Shown: piece after piece, positions 24,696-33,661 of the stretch
Numbering within the stretch: the first letter of the stretch is position 1
Layout of the letters: every line of letters starts with the position of its first letter
From: Bacillus sp. SORGH_AS_0510
GTDB lineage: Bacteria > Bacillota > Bacilli > Bacillales > Cytobacillaceae
Assembly (NCBI RefSeq): GCF_030818775.1
Contig: NZ_JAUTAU010000001.1
Coordinates: 3,972,001-4,036,000 of the forward strand
Length of the DNA: 64,000 nt
Direction of reading: 5' to 3'
Notes under the pieces: model-generated
Database searches by the model: none
What the model saw: only the letters and a program-made list of their open reading frames with translations
What the model was told of the DNA's origin: nothing
Program-made: the position numbers and the translations under genes

Positions 24696-25892
24696 TTGCC
24701 AAATACCGACAAATTGCAACGAAGGTTGAATGTCAGACATCTAACCTTGATAGTACTTATTTTCTCACTTATTACCTGTCTCTCATTCCCTTCGACATCG
24801 TCAGCACATGCCTATAGTGCAAGTTATACACAAATAACAATCGATAAACAAAAAACTGAAATAGTCTTCTCAATTGATACTTTATCCATACTCGAACTAG
24901 CTCCAAAGATTGACAAAAATAAAAATTTCGTCCTTGAAAAATCCGAAATCAAGACAAATAAGCATCAGCTCGAAGAACTACTTACCGAAGGTCTTACGCT
25001 CGATAAAGGCAATAAAGAACAAACACCCACGATCGAAAAAATGAAAATCGTCAAAAAAGAAAACAAGGAATTTCTTTCTACTTATATAAGCTTCCCTACT
25101 GTTTCTCCTGGGGAAACAATCGTTTTTAACGATGGATTTTATTTTAATGACACGGCGACCAACTATGTAGATCTCATTTCAGCCTCAATCATGGGAGAAA
25201 CCAGTGAAGCTGTTTTACAGGGAAAAGAGCGCACATGGACGATTCTAGTCAATGAGGTTCAGCAAGAACAAGGACAAGAGCAAACCGTACAGCCGAATAC
25301 TAGCCAGGATCAGCCGCAGTCGACAGCACCTGCTAAAGAAACATCGACTACTTCTTGGGTATCTTTTTTAAAGCTCGGAGCTCTGCATATTCTAACGGGT
25401 TATGATCATCTATTATTCTTGCTTGCCTTGCTGTTAAGAAAACAAACCTTCAAACAATATGCAGGAATTGTAACCGCCTTCACGATTGCCCATAGTATTA
25501 CACTTAGTTTGGCAACGTTAGGCTGGGTGACCGTGCCATCCAAGTTTGTCGAAGCCACCATCGCCTTTAGTATTTGCTATGTGGCCATCGAGAATATTTT
25601 TAGAAAAGAAATCCGCCATCGCTGGAGCATCACCTTCCTATTCGGTTTAATTCATGGACTAGGATTTGCGACTTTGTTAAAAGAAATGGCGATTCCCAAA
25701 AGCCACCTAGCCGTTGCCTTACTCAATTTCAACTTAGGGATAGAGTTCGTTCAACTTTTAATTGTATTATTGCTATTACCTCTTCTAATGTTTATTCAGA
25801 AGAAGAAACTACATGGAAAAGTAGTCCAAATAGGCTCTATAATCATTACACTGTTAGGCGCATTTTGGTTTATAGAGAGAATATTTTCTTAA
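24696..25892 (+). CDS. HupE/UreJ-family membrane protein with an extracellular domain
   Basis: A 398-residue protein, TTG start after AAGGAG at a long 11-base spacing. A signal peptide (to about SSAHA) is followed by an extracellular domain of about 150 residues and a Gln/Ser/Thr-rich linker (QEQGQEQTVQ). The C-terminal half has six membrane helices of the HupE/UreJ type, with conserved histidines in HILTGYDHLLFLLAL, IAHSITLSL and LIHGLGFATLL. Family members are proposed nickel or cobalt transporters; no hydrogenase or urease genes are nearby, so metal specificity is unproved. It is monocistronic, with a terminator following. Confidence 0.82.
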   Translation: MPNTDKLQRRLNVRHLTLIVLIFSLITCLSFPSTSSAHAYSASYTQITIDKQKTEIVFSIDTLSILELAPKIDKNKNFVLEKSEIKTNKHQLEELLTEGLTLDKGNKEQTPTIEKMKIVKKENKEFLSTYISFPTVSPGETIVFNDGFYFNDTATNYVDLISASIMGETSEAVLQGKERTWTILVNEVQQEQGQEQTVQPNTSQDQPQSTAPAKETSTTSWVSFLKLGALHILTGYDHLLFLLALLLRKQTFKQYAGIVTAFTIAHSITLSLATLGWVTVPSKFVEATIAFSICYVAIENIFRKEIRHRWSITFLFGLIHGLGFATLLKEMAIPKSHLAVALLNFNLGIEFVQLLIVLLLLPLLMFIQKKKLHGKVVQIGSIIITLLGAFWFIERIFS

Positions 25893-25906
25893 AAATAGGT
25901 GTTTTC

Positions 25907-25950
25907 ACTTCCAATTTATACAATCCTGTATGAATCGGAAGTTTTTTTTT
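25907..25950 (+). terminator. Terminator of the HupE-like gene
   Basis: ACTTCC...ATAC pairs with GTAT...GGAAGT in a 36-base hairpin followed by nine T. Confidence 0.85.
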
Positions 25951-26012
25951 GCCTTTTTTTCTGCTAAATTGAGATAATAGCATTAGAATACAATTTATAA
26001 AGGGGTACAGAA

Positions 26013-27269
26013 ATGCCAAAACAGAAAAATAAATCTCAGCATTTAGCTACTATTTCTCTTGCTGTGATGGGAGTGGGTTTTATAGCTACCCTGCCATTAC
26101 AGCATTCTATATGGGGTATGATTCTACAGGGAGGATTCGAAGCTGGACTAGTAGGTGGTTTAGCTGACTGGTTCGCTGTTACTGCTTTATTTAGACATCC
26201 ATTAGGTCTTCCCATTCCACATACAGCTTTATTGCCGAAAAATCGAAAAAGAATCATCGCAGGGATTATCTCTATGTTAGAAAATGACTGGTTAACGAAA
26301 GAGAGCATTCGCAACAAAATTGAAACGATTCCCTTTACAGAAAAACTATTTGGACTTATTCATAAGGAAATCACTTCTCAAGGTGTAAAGGAAAATCTCT
26401 TAAAGCTTATTCAACATCTCATTCAGAAAGTAGATAGTAAAAAAATTGCTCCATTGATTGAAAACGAGATTAAAGGCTATCTAAACAAATTAGATAGTAA
26501 AGATTATCTTCCCCTATTGATCGATCAAGTAATGGTCAGGAAGTATGATGAAAAAACACTTGATTATATTTTAAAAGAAATAGATGAATGGGCCCAAAAG
26601 GATAGCACGAAATATAAGCTCGGCGGGATGGCAGTAGACGCAGTAGAAAACATTAAAGCAGATGGATTTATGCAGTTTGCTTTAAAATCCTTTAGCAGTC
26701 TTGTAAACGAAGAAAAGTTAGGAAATATTATTCAAAACCTAATTTTAAAAGGCGTAGATAGCTATCGTGATCCTTTTAATCAAAATAGACAAGGTTTACT
26801 CAGCCATATTCACATCAAACTGCAATCAATAAAAGATGATGAAAAGTTGTATGGAGAATTAAATAACCTTAAAACCCATTTAATTGATAAGTGGGAACCA
26901 CAAGATCAGATTACTGATTTATTAAATCAATTAAAGAAAAGGGCCCTAGATTTTGTTGCCGATCCCACTTTCTTCGATGACTACCTACTCCCTCTTATAA
27001 AGAATGGTCTTGACCAAATTGAGGAAAATCCTGAAAAAATTGATCAGCTTGAAGGTTGGATCAAGACACAAATTTCTACTTTTGTAGATAATAATCATGC
27101 GAAGATTGGCAAGCTGGTGGAAGAAAATTTAGAAAAACTCGATGATAAAACCATTACTAAGATGGTGGAAACTAATGTCGGAAAGGACCTTCAATGGATT
27201 CGAGTAAACGGAGCTGTATGCGGGTTTCTAATTGGACTGGTATTAGTAGGAATTAAAGCTTTCTTTTAA
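26013..27269 (+). CDS. DUF445 family membrane protein
   Basis: A 418-residue protein with an AAAGGGG site before ATG. It has two N-terminal hydrophobic segments with the family signature GGFEAGLVGGLADWFAVTALFRHPLGLPIPHTALLP split around residue 45-75. A long amphipathic helical region follows, and one C-terminal membrane segment (GAVCGFLIGLVLVGI). This is the standard DUF445 layout. The family's function is unknown; a hairpin-like membrane anchor with a large coiled cytoplasmic or extracytoplasmic arm is likely. Confidence 0.9.
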   Translation: MPKQKNKSQHLATISLAVMGVGFIATLPLQHSIWGMILQGGFEAGLVGGLADWFAVTALFRHPLGLPIPHTALLPKNRKRIIAGIISMLENDWLTKESIRNKIETIPFTEKLFGLIHKEITSQGVKENLLKLIQHLIQKVDSKKIAPLIENEIKGYLNKLDSKDYLPLLIDQVMVRKYDEKTLDYILKEIDEWAQKDSTKYKLGGMAVDAVENIKADGFMQFALKSFSSLVNEEKLGNIIQNLILKGVDSYRDPFNQNRQGLLSHIHIKLQSIKDDEKLYGELNNLKTHLIDKWEPQDQITDLLNQLKKRALDFVADPTFFDDYLLPLIKNGLDQIEENPEKIDQLEGWIKTQISTFVDNNHAKIGKLVEENLEKLDDKTITKMVETNVGKDLQWIRVNGAVCGFLIGLVLVGIKAFF

Positions 27270-27271
27270 AC

Positions 27272-27303
27272 AAAAGCAACCTTAAACGGTTGCTTTTTAT
27301 TTT
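27272..27303 (+). terminator. Terminator of the DUF445 gene
   Basis: AAAGCAACC pairs with GGTTGCTTT, then TTATTTT. Confidence 0.88.
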
Positions 27304-27407
27304 CCCTCTAAAACCTTCTTTGTCCCTATAAATCAATGTTCTAGTTCACATTTTTAACACATATTTACTACTGTAAGCATTATTTTTAGGTAAAAGGGGG
27401 TAGGAAA

Positions 27408-27773
27408 ATGGGCATAAAGTTAATAAAAATTTCTGTCTGCTATTTTGTCATTGGTGTTTGTTTAGGTATGTATATGTCAATGACTGAGAATTTTGATTTC
27501 ACTCCTGTACACGTCCATATTAACTTGTTAGGATGGACGGCCATGACTCTTGCTGGTCTTATTTATGTAGCTTTTCCAGGTGCTGCAGAAACAACTTTAG
27601 CAAAGGTTCATTTTTGGCTTCATAACATTGCACTCCCCATCATGATGATCGGTTTAGCTTTCTTAATTTCTGGTGTGGATGCCGCAGGGCCAGCTGTTGC
27701 TACCGGTGGAACCTTAATGGTTTTAGGTGTCATTATTTTCGCCATTAACGTCCTTAAAAACGTGAAGAACTAA
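27408..27773 (+). CDS. Small haem-copper oxidase subunit I-like membrane protein
   Basis: A 121-residue protein with four membrane helices and a GGGGG ribosome-binding site. It carries VHVHINLLGWTAM in helix 2 and HFWLHNIALP in helix 3, patterns seen in haem-ligand helices of CcoN/NorB-type oxidase subunits. It is far shorter than a true subunit (over 450 residues), so it cannot be a complete oxidase. Similar small proteins in Bacillus are labelled cytochrome-c oxidase-like. It may bind haem or serve an assembly or sensor role (inference). Confidence 0.7.
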   Translation: MGIKLIKISVCYFVIGVCLGMYMSMTENFDFTPVHVHINLLGWTAMTLAGLIYVAFPGAAETTLAKVHFWLHNIALPIMMIGLAFLISGVDAAGPAVATGGTLMVLGVIIFAINVLKNVKN

Positions 27774-27806
27774 TATTTTTCTTATACTTCTTCCTATAAA
27801 ATGAAC

Positions 27807-27840
27807 AAGAGGTTGACTCTAGTATGAGTCAACCTCTCTT
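27807..27840 (+). terminator. Convergent hairpin between the oxidase-like gene and ycgQ
   Basis: AAGAGGTTGACTC pairs with GAGTCAACCTCTCTT around a short loop. U tracts are weak on both strands, but its place between convergent genes supports a terminator. Confidence 0.65.
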
Positions 27841-28688
27841 AATATCCTCTGAAAACATATTGTTCTTTTGGAGCAGTGGTTTTTGACCACTCTTTCACCT
27901 TTAGATAAGGAATGTTCATTTTAAAGGGTTGGTAATAGATTGTAGATACTTCACCTTTTACACTGATCCACTCATCATCTTTTAATTTGGTTCCCTTCGG
28001 CATGTCTACAAGCATCCCAAACACTCCTGAGTCCGCGATACAGTGAATGACACCAAAGCGAAAAACAAATAGCTGATTTTTATCAATCGTTTCACTATCA
28101 TTAAACACAAAACCTTTAAACTCAATTTCCTTCCCTAGGAAGTCACCTGAATAATTATAAATGGTTTCCATTGCTCTTAAATAATTTTGATCATTAATGA
28201 CAATCGAATCTTGATTAATGTACTTCTTTTTTTCTTTTTTCATTAATGCATCGTAATCATCTTTTCCATAATACACGCTGGTATCCGGACGCAGGAATTG
28301 CTGCTGCATAAACGAATCCCCTTTCCTCTTCATCATAAATAGGAAAGTGGAAACCTTTCGCCTTTACAATATTACTATCGAGCGTTGCGATCGGGAAAAA
28401 TAAACCCGAAATAATAGGGAACAAAAATATTGGGTAAATGAAAAGCTTTTTGTACCATTTATCCTCTGAAGCATGGTTATGTCCACAATGTTCATGGCTG
28501 CATCCGTGATCCTCTGTTTTATCTTTGTTCAGCATAAAAATTTGCACGATAGTTAACACCAACAAGGCATAGCCCGCAGTTGCAGATAGATAGGAGTATT
28601 TCATATTAATATACTTATTAATATCTCCCGTGATATGCAAATGAAATAGAAAATAGGTAAATCCAATGAGTATTAAACTTCTTATCAT
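27839..28688 (-). pseudogene. ycgQ: YcgQ-like TIGR03943 family membrane protein, frameshifted
   Basis: Two frames make one protein of about 282 residues, close to remembered B. subtilis YcgQ. The first holds two membrane helices, a His/Cys-rich segment (DHGCSHEHCGHNH) and a third helix. The second continues QFLRPDTSVYYGKDDYDALM through FVFRFGVIHCIADS and WISVKGEV. Removing one base from the four-base C run (28318-28321, GGGG on the coding strand) joins them. The start ATG follows AAGGAGTGA; an upstream GTG is inside that site. It is co-transcribed with the permease gene 12 bases upstream. The pair is often suspected of metal-related transport, but the substrate is unknown. Confidence 0.85.
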
Positions 28689-28700
28689 ATAAATCACTCC

Positions 28701-29585
28701 TTAAAACAATAAAGAGTATAGAAAAACAGTAATTGTTACACCGGTCACAATCATGAATACTAATCGTTTTTTAAAGGTTGCTAACATCATCATTAAATTT
28801 TTTATATCAATCATTGGTCCAAATACTAAAAAGGCCAATAAAGAACCAGTAGAAAAAGTTGTTCTAAAGGATGATGCGATAAACGCATCAGCTTCTGAAC
28901 ATAGAGATAGAATGAAAGAAAGTGCCATCATTACGAAAGAAGAAGATACAGGGCCTTGTCCGATAGATACAAGTGTAGAAGTTTTAACATAGGTTTGTAC
29001 GGCTGCAGCTATTAATGAGCCGATAATCAAGTATTTCCCCATTGAGAAAAACTCTTCTACTGCATGTTCTAGCGTTTGCCAAATCTTCTTTAACCAGCTT
29101 TTCTCTCGATGAACGTGATGGTGATGAAATTGTTCTTTAAATGGTGACCCCTTATAGCGGTAGGCAATAAATGTTCCCACTAAAATGGATACAACGATGG
29201 CTCCAATTGCACGATAAAGCGCAATTTTCCAATCACTTCCAAATGCGATAAACGTCGCAAAAAGCACAACTGGATTTATAATGGGTGCTGATAACATAAA
29301 GGCAACCCCGGCTGAAATAGGTACCCCTTTAGAAACTAACCGACTTACGATTGGAACAATCCCACATTCACATGATGGAAATAAGATTCCTAGAAAACAC
29401 GCAAAAATAACAGCAAGAATCTTATTTTTAGGCATGATCTTTGCTATCATTTCTTCAGTAACAAATATTTGTATGATACCAGAAATTAAAACTCCCAATG
29501 TGACAAACGGCAGGGCTTCAATAAGGATAGAGATAAAAATTGTATTCATTTGATAAAATGATTGCGGTAATGTTATTCCAAACAT
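28701..29585 (-). CDS. ycgR: YcgR-like permease (ArsP/DUF318 family)
   Basis: A 294-residue permease with about eight membrane helices. ATG at 29585 is chosen by its AGGAGG spacing and gives MFGITLPQSFYQMNT. Conserved features are LFPSCECGIVPIVSRLVSKGVPISAGVAFMLSAP split over about residues 75-110, and LCSEADAFIASSF near the end. A His-rich cytoplasmic loop (QFHHHHVHREK) may bind metal. It is encoded directly upstream of ycgQ, as in B. subtilis. The family includes proposed organoarsenical permeases, but this branch is unassigned. Confidence 0.88.
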   Translation of the reverse strand: MFGITLPQSFYQMNTIFISILIEALPFVTLGVLISGIIQIFVTEEMIAKIMPKNKILAVIFACFLGILFPSCECGIVPIVSRLVSKGVPISAGVAFMLSAPIINPVVLFATFIAFGSDWKIALYRAIGAIVVSILVGTFIAYRYKGSPFKEQFHHHHVHREKSWLKKIWQTLEHAVEEFFSMGKYLIIGSLIAAAVQTYVKTSTLVSIGQGPVSSSFVMMALSFILSLCSEADAFIASSFRTTFSTGSLLAFLVFGPMIDIKNLMMMLATFKKRLVFMIVTGVTITVFLYSLLF

Positions 29586-29619
29586 CATCGTCCTCCTATT
29601 ACCCATAATCATGGAGTCT

Positions 29620-29649
29620 ACTATACTCTTTTTTTATTGGTCAGTCCAA
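29620..29649 (-). promoter_or_regulatory. Putative promoter of ycgR-ycgQ
   Basis: On the minus strand TTGGAC and TATAGT lie 18 bases apart, about 35 bases before the ycgR start. No clear Fur or Zur box overlaps it. Confidence 0.5.
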
Positions 29650-29687
29650 CGAAAATTATGGAGTTAAACTATAAAAATTCCCAAAAC

Positions 29688-29716
29688 AAAACCAACACCT
29701 ATTTTGATGTTGGTTC
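29688..29716 (-). terminator. Terminator of the acid phosphatase gene
   Basis: AACCAACA pairs with TGTTGGTT; on the minus strand TTGTTTTG follows. Confidence 0.65.
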
Positions 29717-29723
29717 TTGTTCA

Positions 29724-30527
29724 CTATTTTGGCATTAAGCCTTCTTTCCTCAATTTTTCCTTCTCTGCTTCCTTCATTTTATTATTATAGTCATAGATGG
29801 CTTCTTCCCAATCTCCATACATTGGATTGGGCAGGATGATGAATTTTTTTCCCCATTCATCTTTGTATTTGTCAGCAGCCTGTAATCTTCCAGAGACAGA
29901 TAACTCATCCACTTGACTAAAGTCACCCAAATTATCACCAAATAATAAAACAATTTCATGATTCTTGGCTACATTTTGTCGGCGTGTCTCTTTCCCTCTT
30001 TCACCGTGCTGCATTAAAAGGACATGCTCTTTATCAGCTTGTGGTGCACCAACCATTTGAAGGTTTTTGATCGTTGCATCTTTTTGAGCTTCAAAACGGT
30101 TAGATATATAAAAAATCTCCACTCCCTTTGAATCTGCATATTTCAAGAATTCTAATGCTCCTGGTAACGGTTTAGCTTCTGCGCGGTTAAACCAATTACT
30201 CCACTCAAAGGGAATTCCATTACCAGAAACAATATACCACGCAAAATATGGGCTGTTATCCAATATCGTTTCATCAATATCAAGGACAATTGCGGGTTTT
30301 ATACTTTTATCCTTTTTCTTTTTATTTAAGTATTCATCTAATCTGCATTTTCCAAGATTATAGCCTTGATAGTATAATGCTTTGGCTTCACCAGCTTTTT
30401 GAAACCACAGTACTGACATCGTATTCTGTTCATGCAGTTTTGAGGATGGTCCCGTAACCGTTTGTGCCTTGGCATCAATAGTGAAACATAATAACATTGC
30501 AATTGGTATACATATCCATTTTATCAC
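29724..30527 (-). CDS. Secreted HAD acid phosphatase / 5'-nucleotidase, lipoprotein e(P4) family
   Basis: A 267-residue protein with a GTG start after GGGGGAG. The signal peptide ends near DAKAQ; there is no convincing lipobox, unlike Haemophilus e(P4). The HAD nucleophile motif is DIDETILDN (about 82-90), followed by SNRFEAQKDATIKNL and the metal-binding GDNLGDF (about 195). These features fit class C acid phosphatases that dephosphorylate nucleotides outside the cell. The C-terminus is Lys/Glu-rich (MKEAEKEKLRKEG). It is monocistronic. Confidence 0.9.
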   Translation of the reverse strand: MIKWICIPIAMLLCFTIDAKAQTVTGPSSKLHEQNTMSVLWFQKAGEAKALYYQGYNLGKCRLDEYLNKKKKDKSIKPAIVLDIDETILDNSPYFAWYIVSGNGIPFEWSNWFNRAEAKPLPGALEFLKYADSKGVEIFYISNRFEAQKDATIKNLQMVGAPQADKEHVLLMQHGERGKETRRQNVAKNHEIVLLFGDNLGDFSQVDELSVSGRLQAADKYKDEWGKKFIILPNPMYGDWEEAIYDYNNKMKEAEKEKLRKEGLMPK

Positions 30528-30585
30528 CTTGCTCCCCCCTCTTTTATGTTGTTAGTATGGAGAAAAAAGTTCTGTTTTAAATCGC

Positions 30586-30614
30586 TTTACATTTTCCTAT
30601 TTCTGCTATATATT
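30586..30614 (+). promoter_or_regulatory. Promoter of the TetR gene
   Basis: TTTACA and TATATT separated by 17 bases. The operator palindrome starts 4 bases downstream, over the expected transcription start. Confidence 0.7.
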
Positions 30615-30617
30615 TTA

Positions 30618-30633
30618 CTTATCAATTGATAAG
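30618..30633 (+). promoter_or_regulatory. TetR operator 1
   Basis: CTTATCAATTGATAAG is a perfect 16-base palindrome at the transcription start of the TetR gene. A near copy lies in front of the MMPL gene, so both are probably bound by this TetR protein. Confidence 0.75.
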
Positions 30634-30663
30634 CAATAAATTTTGAAAGGACCCTTAATTAAA

Positions 30664-31296
30664 ATGGGTAAAGATATTAACAAAGCAAATGAAGTAAACC
30701 CTAAAGAAACATATCAAATCATTATCAAAACTGCTGAACGTTTATTCATGGAATATGGGTATCGTGCTGTATCTACTCGACAAATTGCTGACCAATGCGG
30801 CATTACTCAGCCTGCGCTTTACCATCACTTTAAAAACAAACAAACACTATATGTAGCAGTAATTGAGCATGCACTCCATCATACTGAAAAAGATTTAAAT
30901 CGGATTCTAACTAATTTCATAACTTTTCAGGATAGGCTCACTCAAATTACCACCTATATGATGGTGCAATTTGAAATGGATATGTCCCAAATGTTCCATG
31001 ATATGCAACATGAAATAAGCGCTGAAGATCAGACGCGAGTTCACCAATTATGGGTTAAGGGGTTTCTTCTACCTATAGTTACAATGATTAATGATGGTGT
31101 TTCTAACGCAGAAATAAAAAAACCGGAAGAGCTTCATTCCACTTCAACAGAGATGGCTTTTTTGATACTCAATATGATTAAATCCCTCCTTGAGCCCTCC
31201 AAGATCGGGCGTCAGTCTAACAATGAGCAATCCATGATGGTACAGCACAAAGCCAAACTTATTGTTGATATATTTTTAAACGGGATTAGTCGTTAA
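30664..31296 (+). CDS. TetR-family repressor of the MMPL exporter
   Basis: A 210-residue regulator. The ATG at 30664 is preferred to an upstream TTG that overlaps the AAAGGA site. The N-terminal HTH is typical (ERLFMEYGYRAVSTRQIADQCGITQPALYHHFKNKQTLYVAV, seen in pieces at about 15-57). The C-terminal ligand-binding domain is helical with many Met residues (MMVQFEMDMSQMFHDMQHE). It is followed by the MMPL gene on the same strand. Matching palindromes before both genes indicate autoregulation and repression of the pump; the inducer is probably a lipid or hydrophobic drug (inference). Confidence 0.9.
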   Translation: MGKDINKANEVNPKETYQIIIKTAERLFMEYGYRAVSTRQIADQCGITQPALYHHFKNKQTLYVAVIEHALHHTEKDLNRILTNFITFQDRLTQITTYMMVQFEMDMSQMFHDMQHEISAEDQTRVHQLWVKGFLLPIVTMINDGVSNAEIKKPEELHSTSTEMAFLILNMIKSLLEPSKIGRQSNNEQSMMVQHKAKLIVDIFLNGISR

Positions 31297-31334
31297 ATAC
31301 GAGGCTGAATAAAGCCTTTTCTCTTTGCGTGTAG

Positions 31335-31350
31335 CTTATCACTTGATAAG
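31335..31350 (+). promoter_or_regulatory. TetR operator 2, before the MMPL gene
   Basis: CTTATCACTTGATAAG differs from operator 1 at one base. It lies 31 bases upstream of the MMPL start. Confidence 0.7.
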
Positions 31351-31380
31351 GAAAAATATAATTGATTGGAGTGATTAACT

Positions 31381-33612
31381 TTGGAGAAGAAATGGATAGA
31401 AAAATTCGGAAATACAATTAGCGGAAAAAAAGGAAGATGGATTGTCCTTTTTGCATGGCTTATCCTTGCAACTGTTTTGAATGTCACTCTTCCTCAAGCA
31501 AATTCACAAAAGAATGAAATGGCGCCAAATTTGGCTAAAGACACTTGGTCTGAACAGGCAAATTCAGTAGCTGAACGAGAATTTCCTTCCAGTTCAGGGA
31601 CTCCTGCACTTTTAACCTGGTACCGTTCTTCAGGATTAACCGACAATGATATATCATCTATACAAAAATATACAAAGGATATAACCGAGAACCCAGTCGT
31701 TTCACAGGACACTGTGGTTCCGTTTTATCAATTCCCACTTCCCGTTTTAAAGGAACAGCTATCAAAAGACGGCACAACCCTAATTTTGCCCGTAACCTTT
31801 AAAAAAGGGGCCGACAAGGAAAAAATAGCGGAAGGATTAGAGCAGCTTAAAGAAAAATCCAGCTCTATTTTTACAACAGACCCAACTAAAACCAAAATAA
31901 ATGACGCAAACAACTTAGTACTACGTGTTACAGGACCAGCAGGTATCGCGCAAGATGCAACTGAATTGTTTAGTCAAGGGGACCTTTCATTACTGTTTGG
32001 GACAGTTGCTATCGTTCTTGTACTCTTACTCTTGATTTACCGCTCCCCTATTTTAGCTCTAATACCTTTACTTGGCGTGGGAATTGCATACGGTGTAATT
32101 AGCCCCATTCTTGGGGGAATTGGAAAAGCAGGTTGGGCCGTCTTCGACTCACAGGCACTTTCCATTATGACCGTTCTTCTTTTTGGAGCCGGCACTGACT
32201 ATTGTTTATTCCTTATTTCTAGATTTAGAAGTTATTTGGAAGTAGAAAATGATAAGCGAGTTGCTATGATTCGCTCATTGAAAGGGTCTTCCGGTGCCAT
32301 TGCCATGAGCGGTCTTACAGTTGTATTTTCACTGTTAGTGTTATTGTTATCCAGATACGGTTCCATCCACCGGTTTGCTATTCCTTTTAGTGTATCCATC
32401 TTAATTATGATGGTGGCAAGTCTGACACTTATCCCTGCTTTATTAAGTATTTTTGGGAGAGTCTCCTTCTTCCCGCTGATTCCACGTACAAGGGAAATGC
32501 AGGAAGATCGTGCTCGAAAAAAAGGCAAAACATTAAAATTGAAGGTCAAGAAAGAGGGGTTCGGCTTAAAGCTTGGGAACTTTATTATTAAAAGACCAAA
32601 GCTGATAATGACGGCAACCATTCTTTTCCTTGGAGTATTTGCTTTGTTCTCTACTAAGATTCAATATACCTATGATACTTTATCATCTTTCCCAAAAGAT
32701 ATGCCATCAAGAGAAGGGTTCAACTTAATCTCTGAACACTTTAATCCCGGCGAACTCGCACCTGTTCAAGTAATTCTGCAAACTGATGGAAAAGAAAGTT
32801 CTGTAAAAAGTGAATTAGAAAAGTTGTCTTATGTGGCACATATATCTGAGGCAAAACAAGGTACGATGGATGAAAATATAATTAGCTACAATGTGGAATT
32901 TAACGTAAATCCATATTCAAATAAAGCAATGGATTATATCCCAGATCTCCGTAAAAAAGTTGAACACATAATGAAAAAAGACGGGGTGGCTGATCCTACA
33001 AAAAAAGTATGGATTGGCGGCCAAACTGCCGAACAGTATGATACAAGATTAACAACAACAGACGATGCAAAAGTCATTATTCCAATTGTTATTGGAATCA
33101 TCGCATTACTTTTATTAGTCTACCTTCGGTCAGTGACAAGCATGCTTTATTTAATTCTAACAGTTCTCTTATCATATTTTAGTGCGCTTGGCCTAGGTTG
33201 GGCTATTCTACATTATTTGTTTGATGTAGATGCCATTCAAGGATTTATTCCGCTCTATTCTTTTGTATTTATTGTCGCATTAGGGGAAGATTACAACATC
33301 TTTATGATTTCTAGCATCTGGAAAAAGAGCAAAGAGATGCCCCTACTCCAAGCCATTAAAGAAGGGGTGGCTGAATCAGGAGCTGTTATTACTTCTGCAG
33401 GTCTAATCCTTGCGGGAACCTTTGCAATTTTAACCACTTTACCAATTCAAGTACTCGTACATTTTGGTACTATTACTGCAATAGGCGTTTTGTTAGATAC
33501 ATTTATTGTTCGGCCACTGCTCGTTCCAGCGATTACTGTCTTACTCGGAAAATGGGCATTCTGGCCTTCTAAACGAAACTTATTAGCGGTAGAACGAAAC
33601 GGTGAAGAATAA
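31381..33612 (+). CDS. MMPL/RND-family lipid or drug exporter (YdfJ-like)
   Basis: A 743-residue membrane protein with a TTG start behind GGAGTG. It has two halves of a large extracellular domain and about six helices each, as in MMPL proteins. Conserved membrane motifs include FGAGTDYCLFLISRFRSYL in the first half and ALGEDYNIFMISSIWKKSKE in the second, both with the acidic residues thought to carry protons. It resembles B. subtilis YdfJ. It is regulated by the adjacent TetR repressor and ends at a strong terminator. Substrate unknown. Confidence 0.9.
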   Translation: MEKKWIEKFGNTISGKKGRWIVLFAWLILATVLNVTLPQANSQKNEMAPNLAKDTWSEQANSVAEREFPSSSGTPALLTWYRSSGLTDNDISSIQKYTKDITENPVVSQDTVVPFYQFPLPVLKEQLSKDGTTLILPVTFKKGADKEKIAEGLEQLKEKSSSIFTTDPTKTKINDANNLVLRVTGPAGIAQDATELFSQGDLSLLFGTVAIVLVLLLLIYRSPILALIPLLGVGIAYGVISPILGGIGKAGWAVFDSQALSIMTVLLFGAGTDYCLFLISRFRSYLEVENDKRVAMIRSLKGSSGAIAMSGLTVVFSLLVLLLSRYGSIHRFAIPFSVSILIMMVASLTLIPALLSIFGRVSFFPLIPRTREMQEDRARKKGKTLKLKVKKEGFGLKLGNFIIKRPKLIMTATILFLGVFALFSTKIQYTYDTLSSFPKDMPSREGFNLISEHFNPGELAPVQVILQTDGKESSVKSELEKLSYVAHISEAKQGTMDENIISYNVEFNVNPYSNKAMDYIPDLRKKVEHIMKKDGVADPTKKVWIGGQTAEQYDTRLTTTDDAKVIIPIVIGIIALLLLVYLRSVTSMLYLILTVLLSYFSALGLGWAILHYLFDVDAIQGFIPLYSFVFIVALGEDYNIFMISSIWKKSKEMPLLQAIKEGVAESGAVITSAGLILAGTFAILTTLPIQVLVHFGTITAIGVLLDTFIVRPLLVPAITVLLGKWAFWPSKRNLLAVERNGEE

Positions 33613-33618
33613 CAAAGC

Positions 33619-33652
33619 AAAAAAGCAGTGGAGAAAAATCCACTGCTTTTTC
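33619..33652 (+). terminator. Terminator between the MMPL and alanine permease genes
   Basis: AAAAAGCAGTGGA pairs with TCCACTGCTTTTT; it serves the two convergent genes. Confidence 0.9.
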
Positions 33653-33661
33653 ATTCTACAA

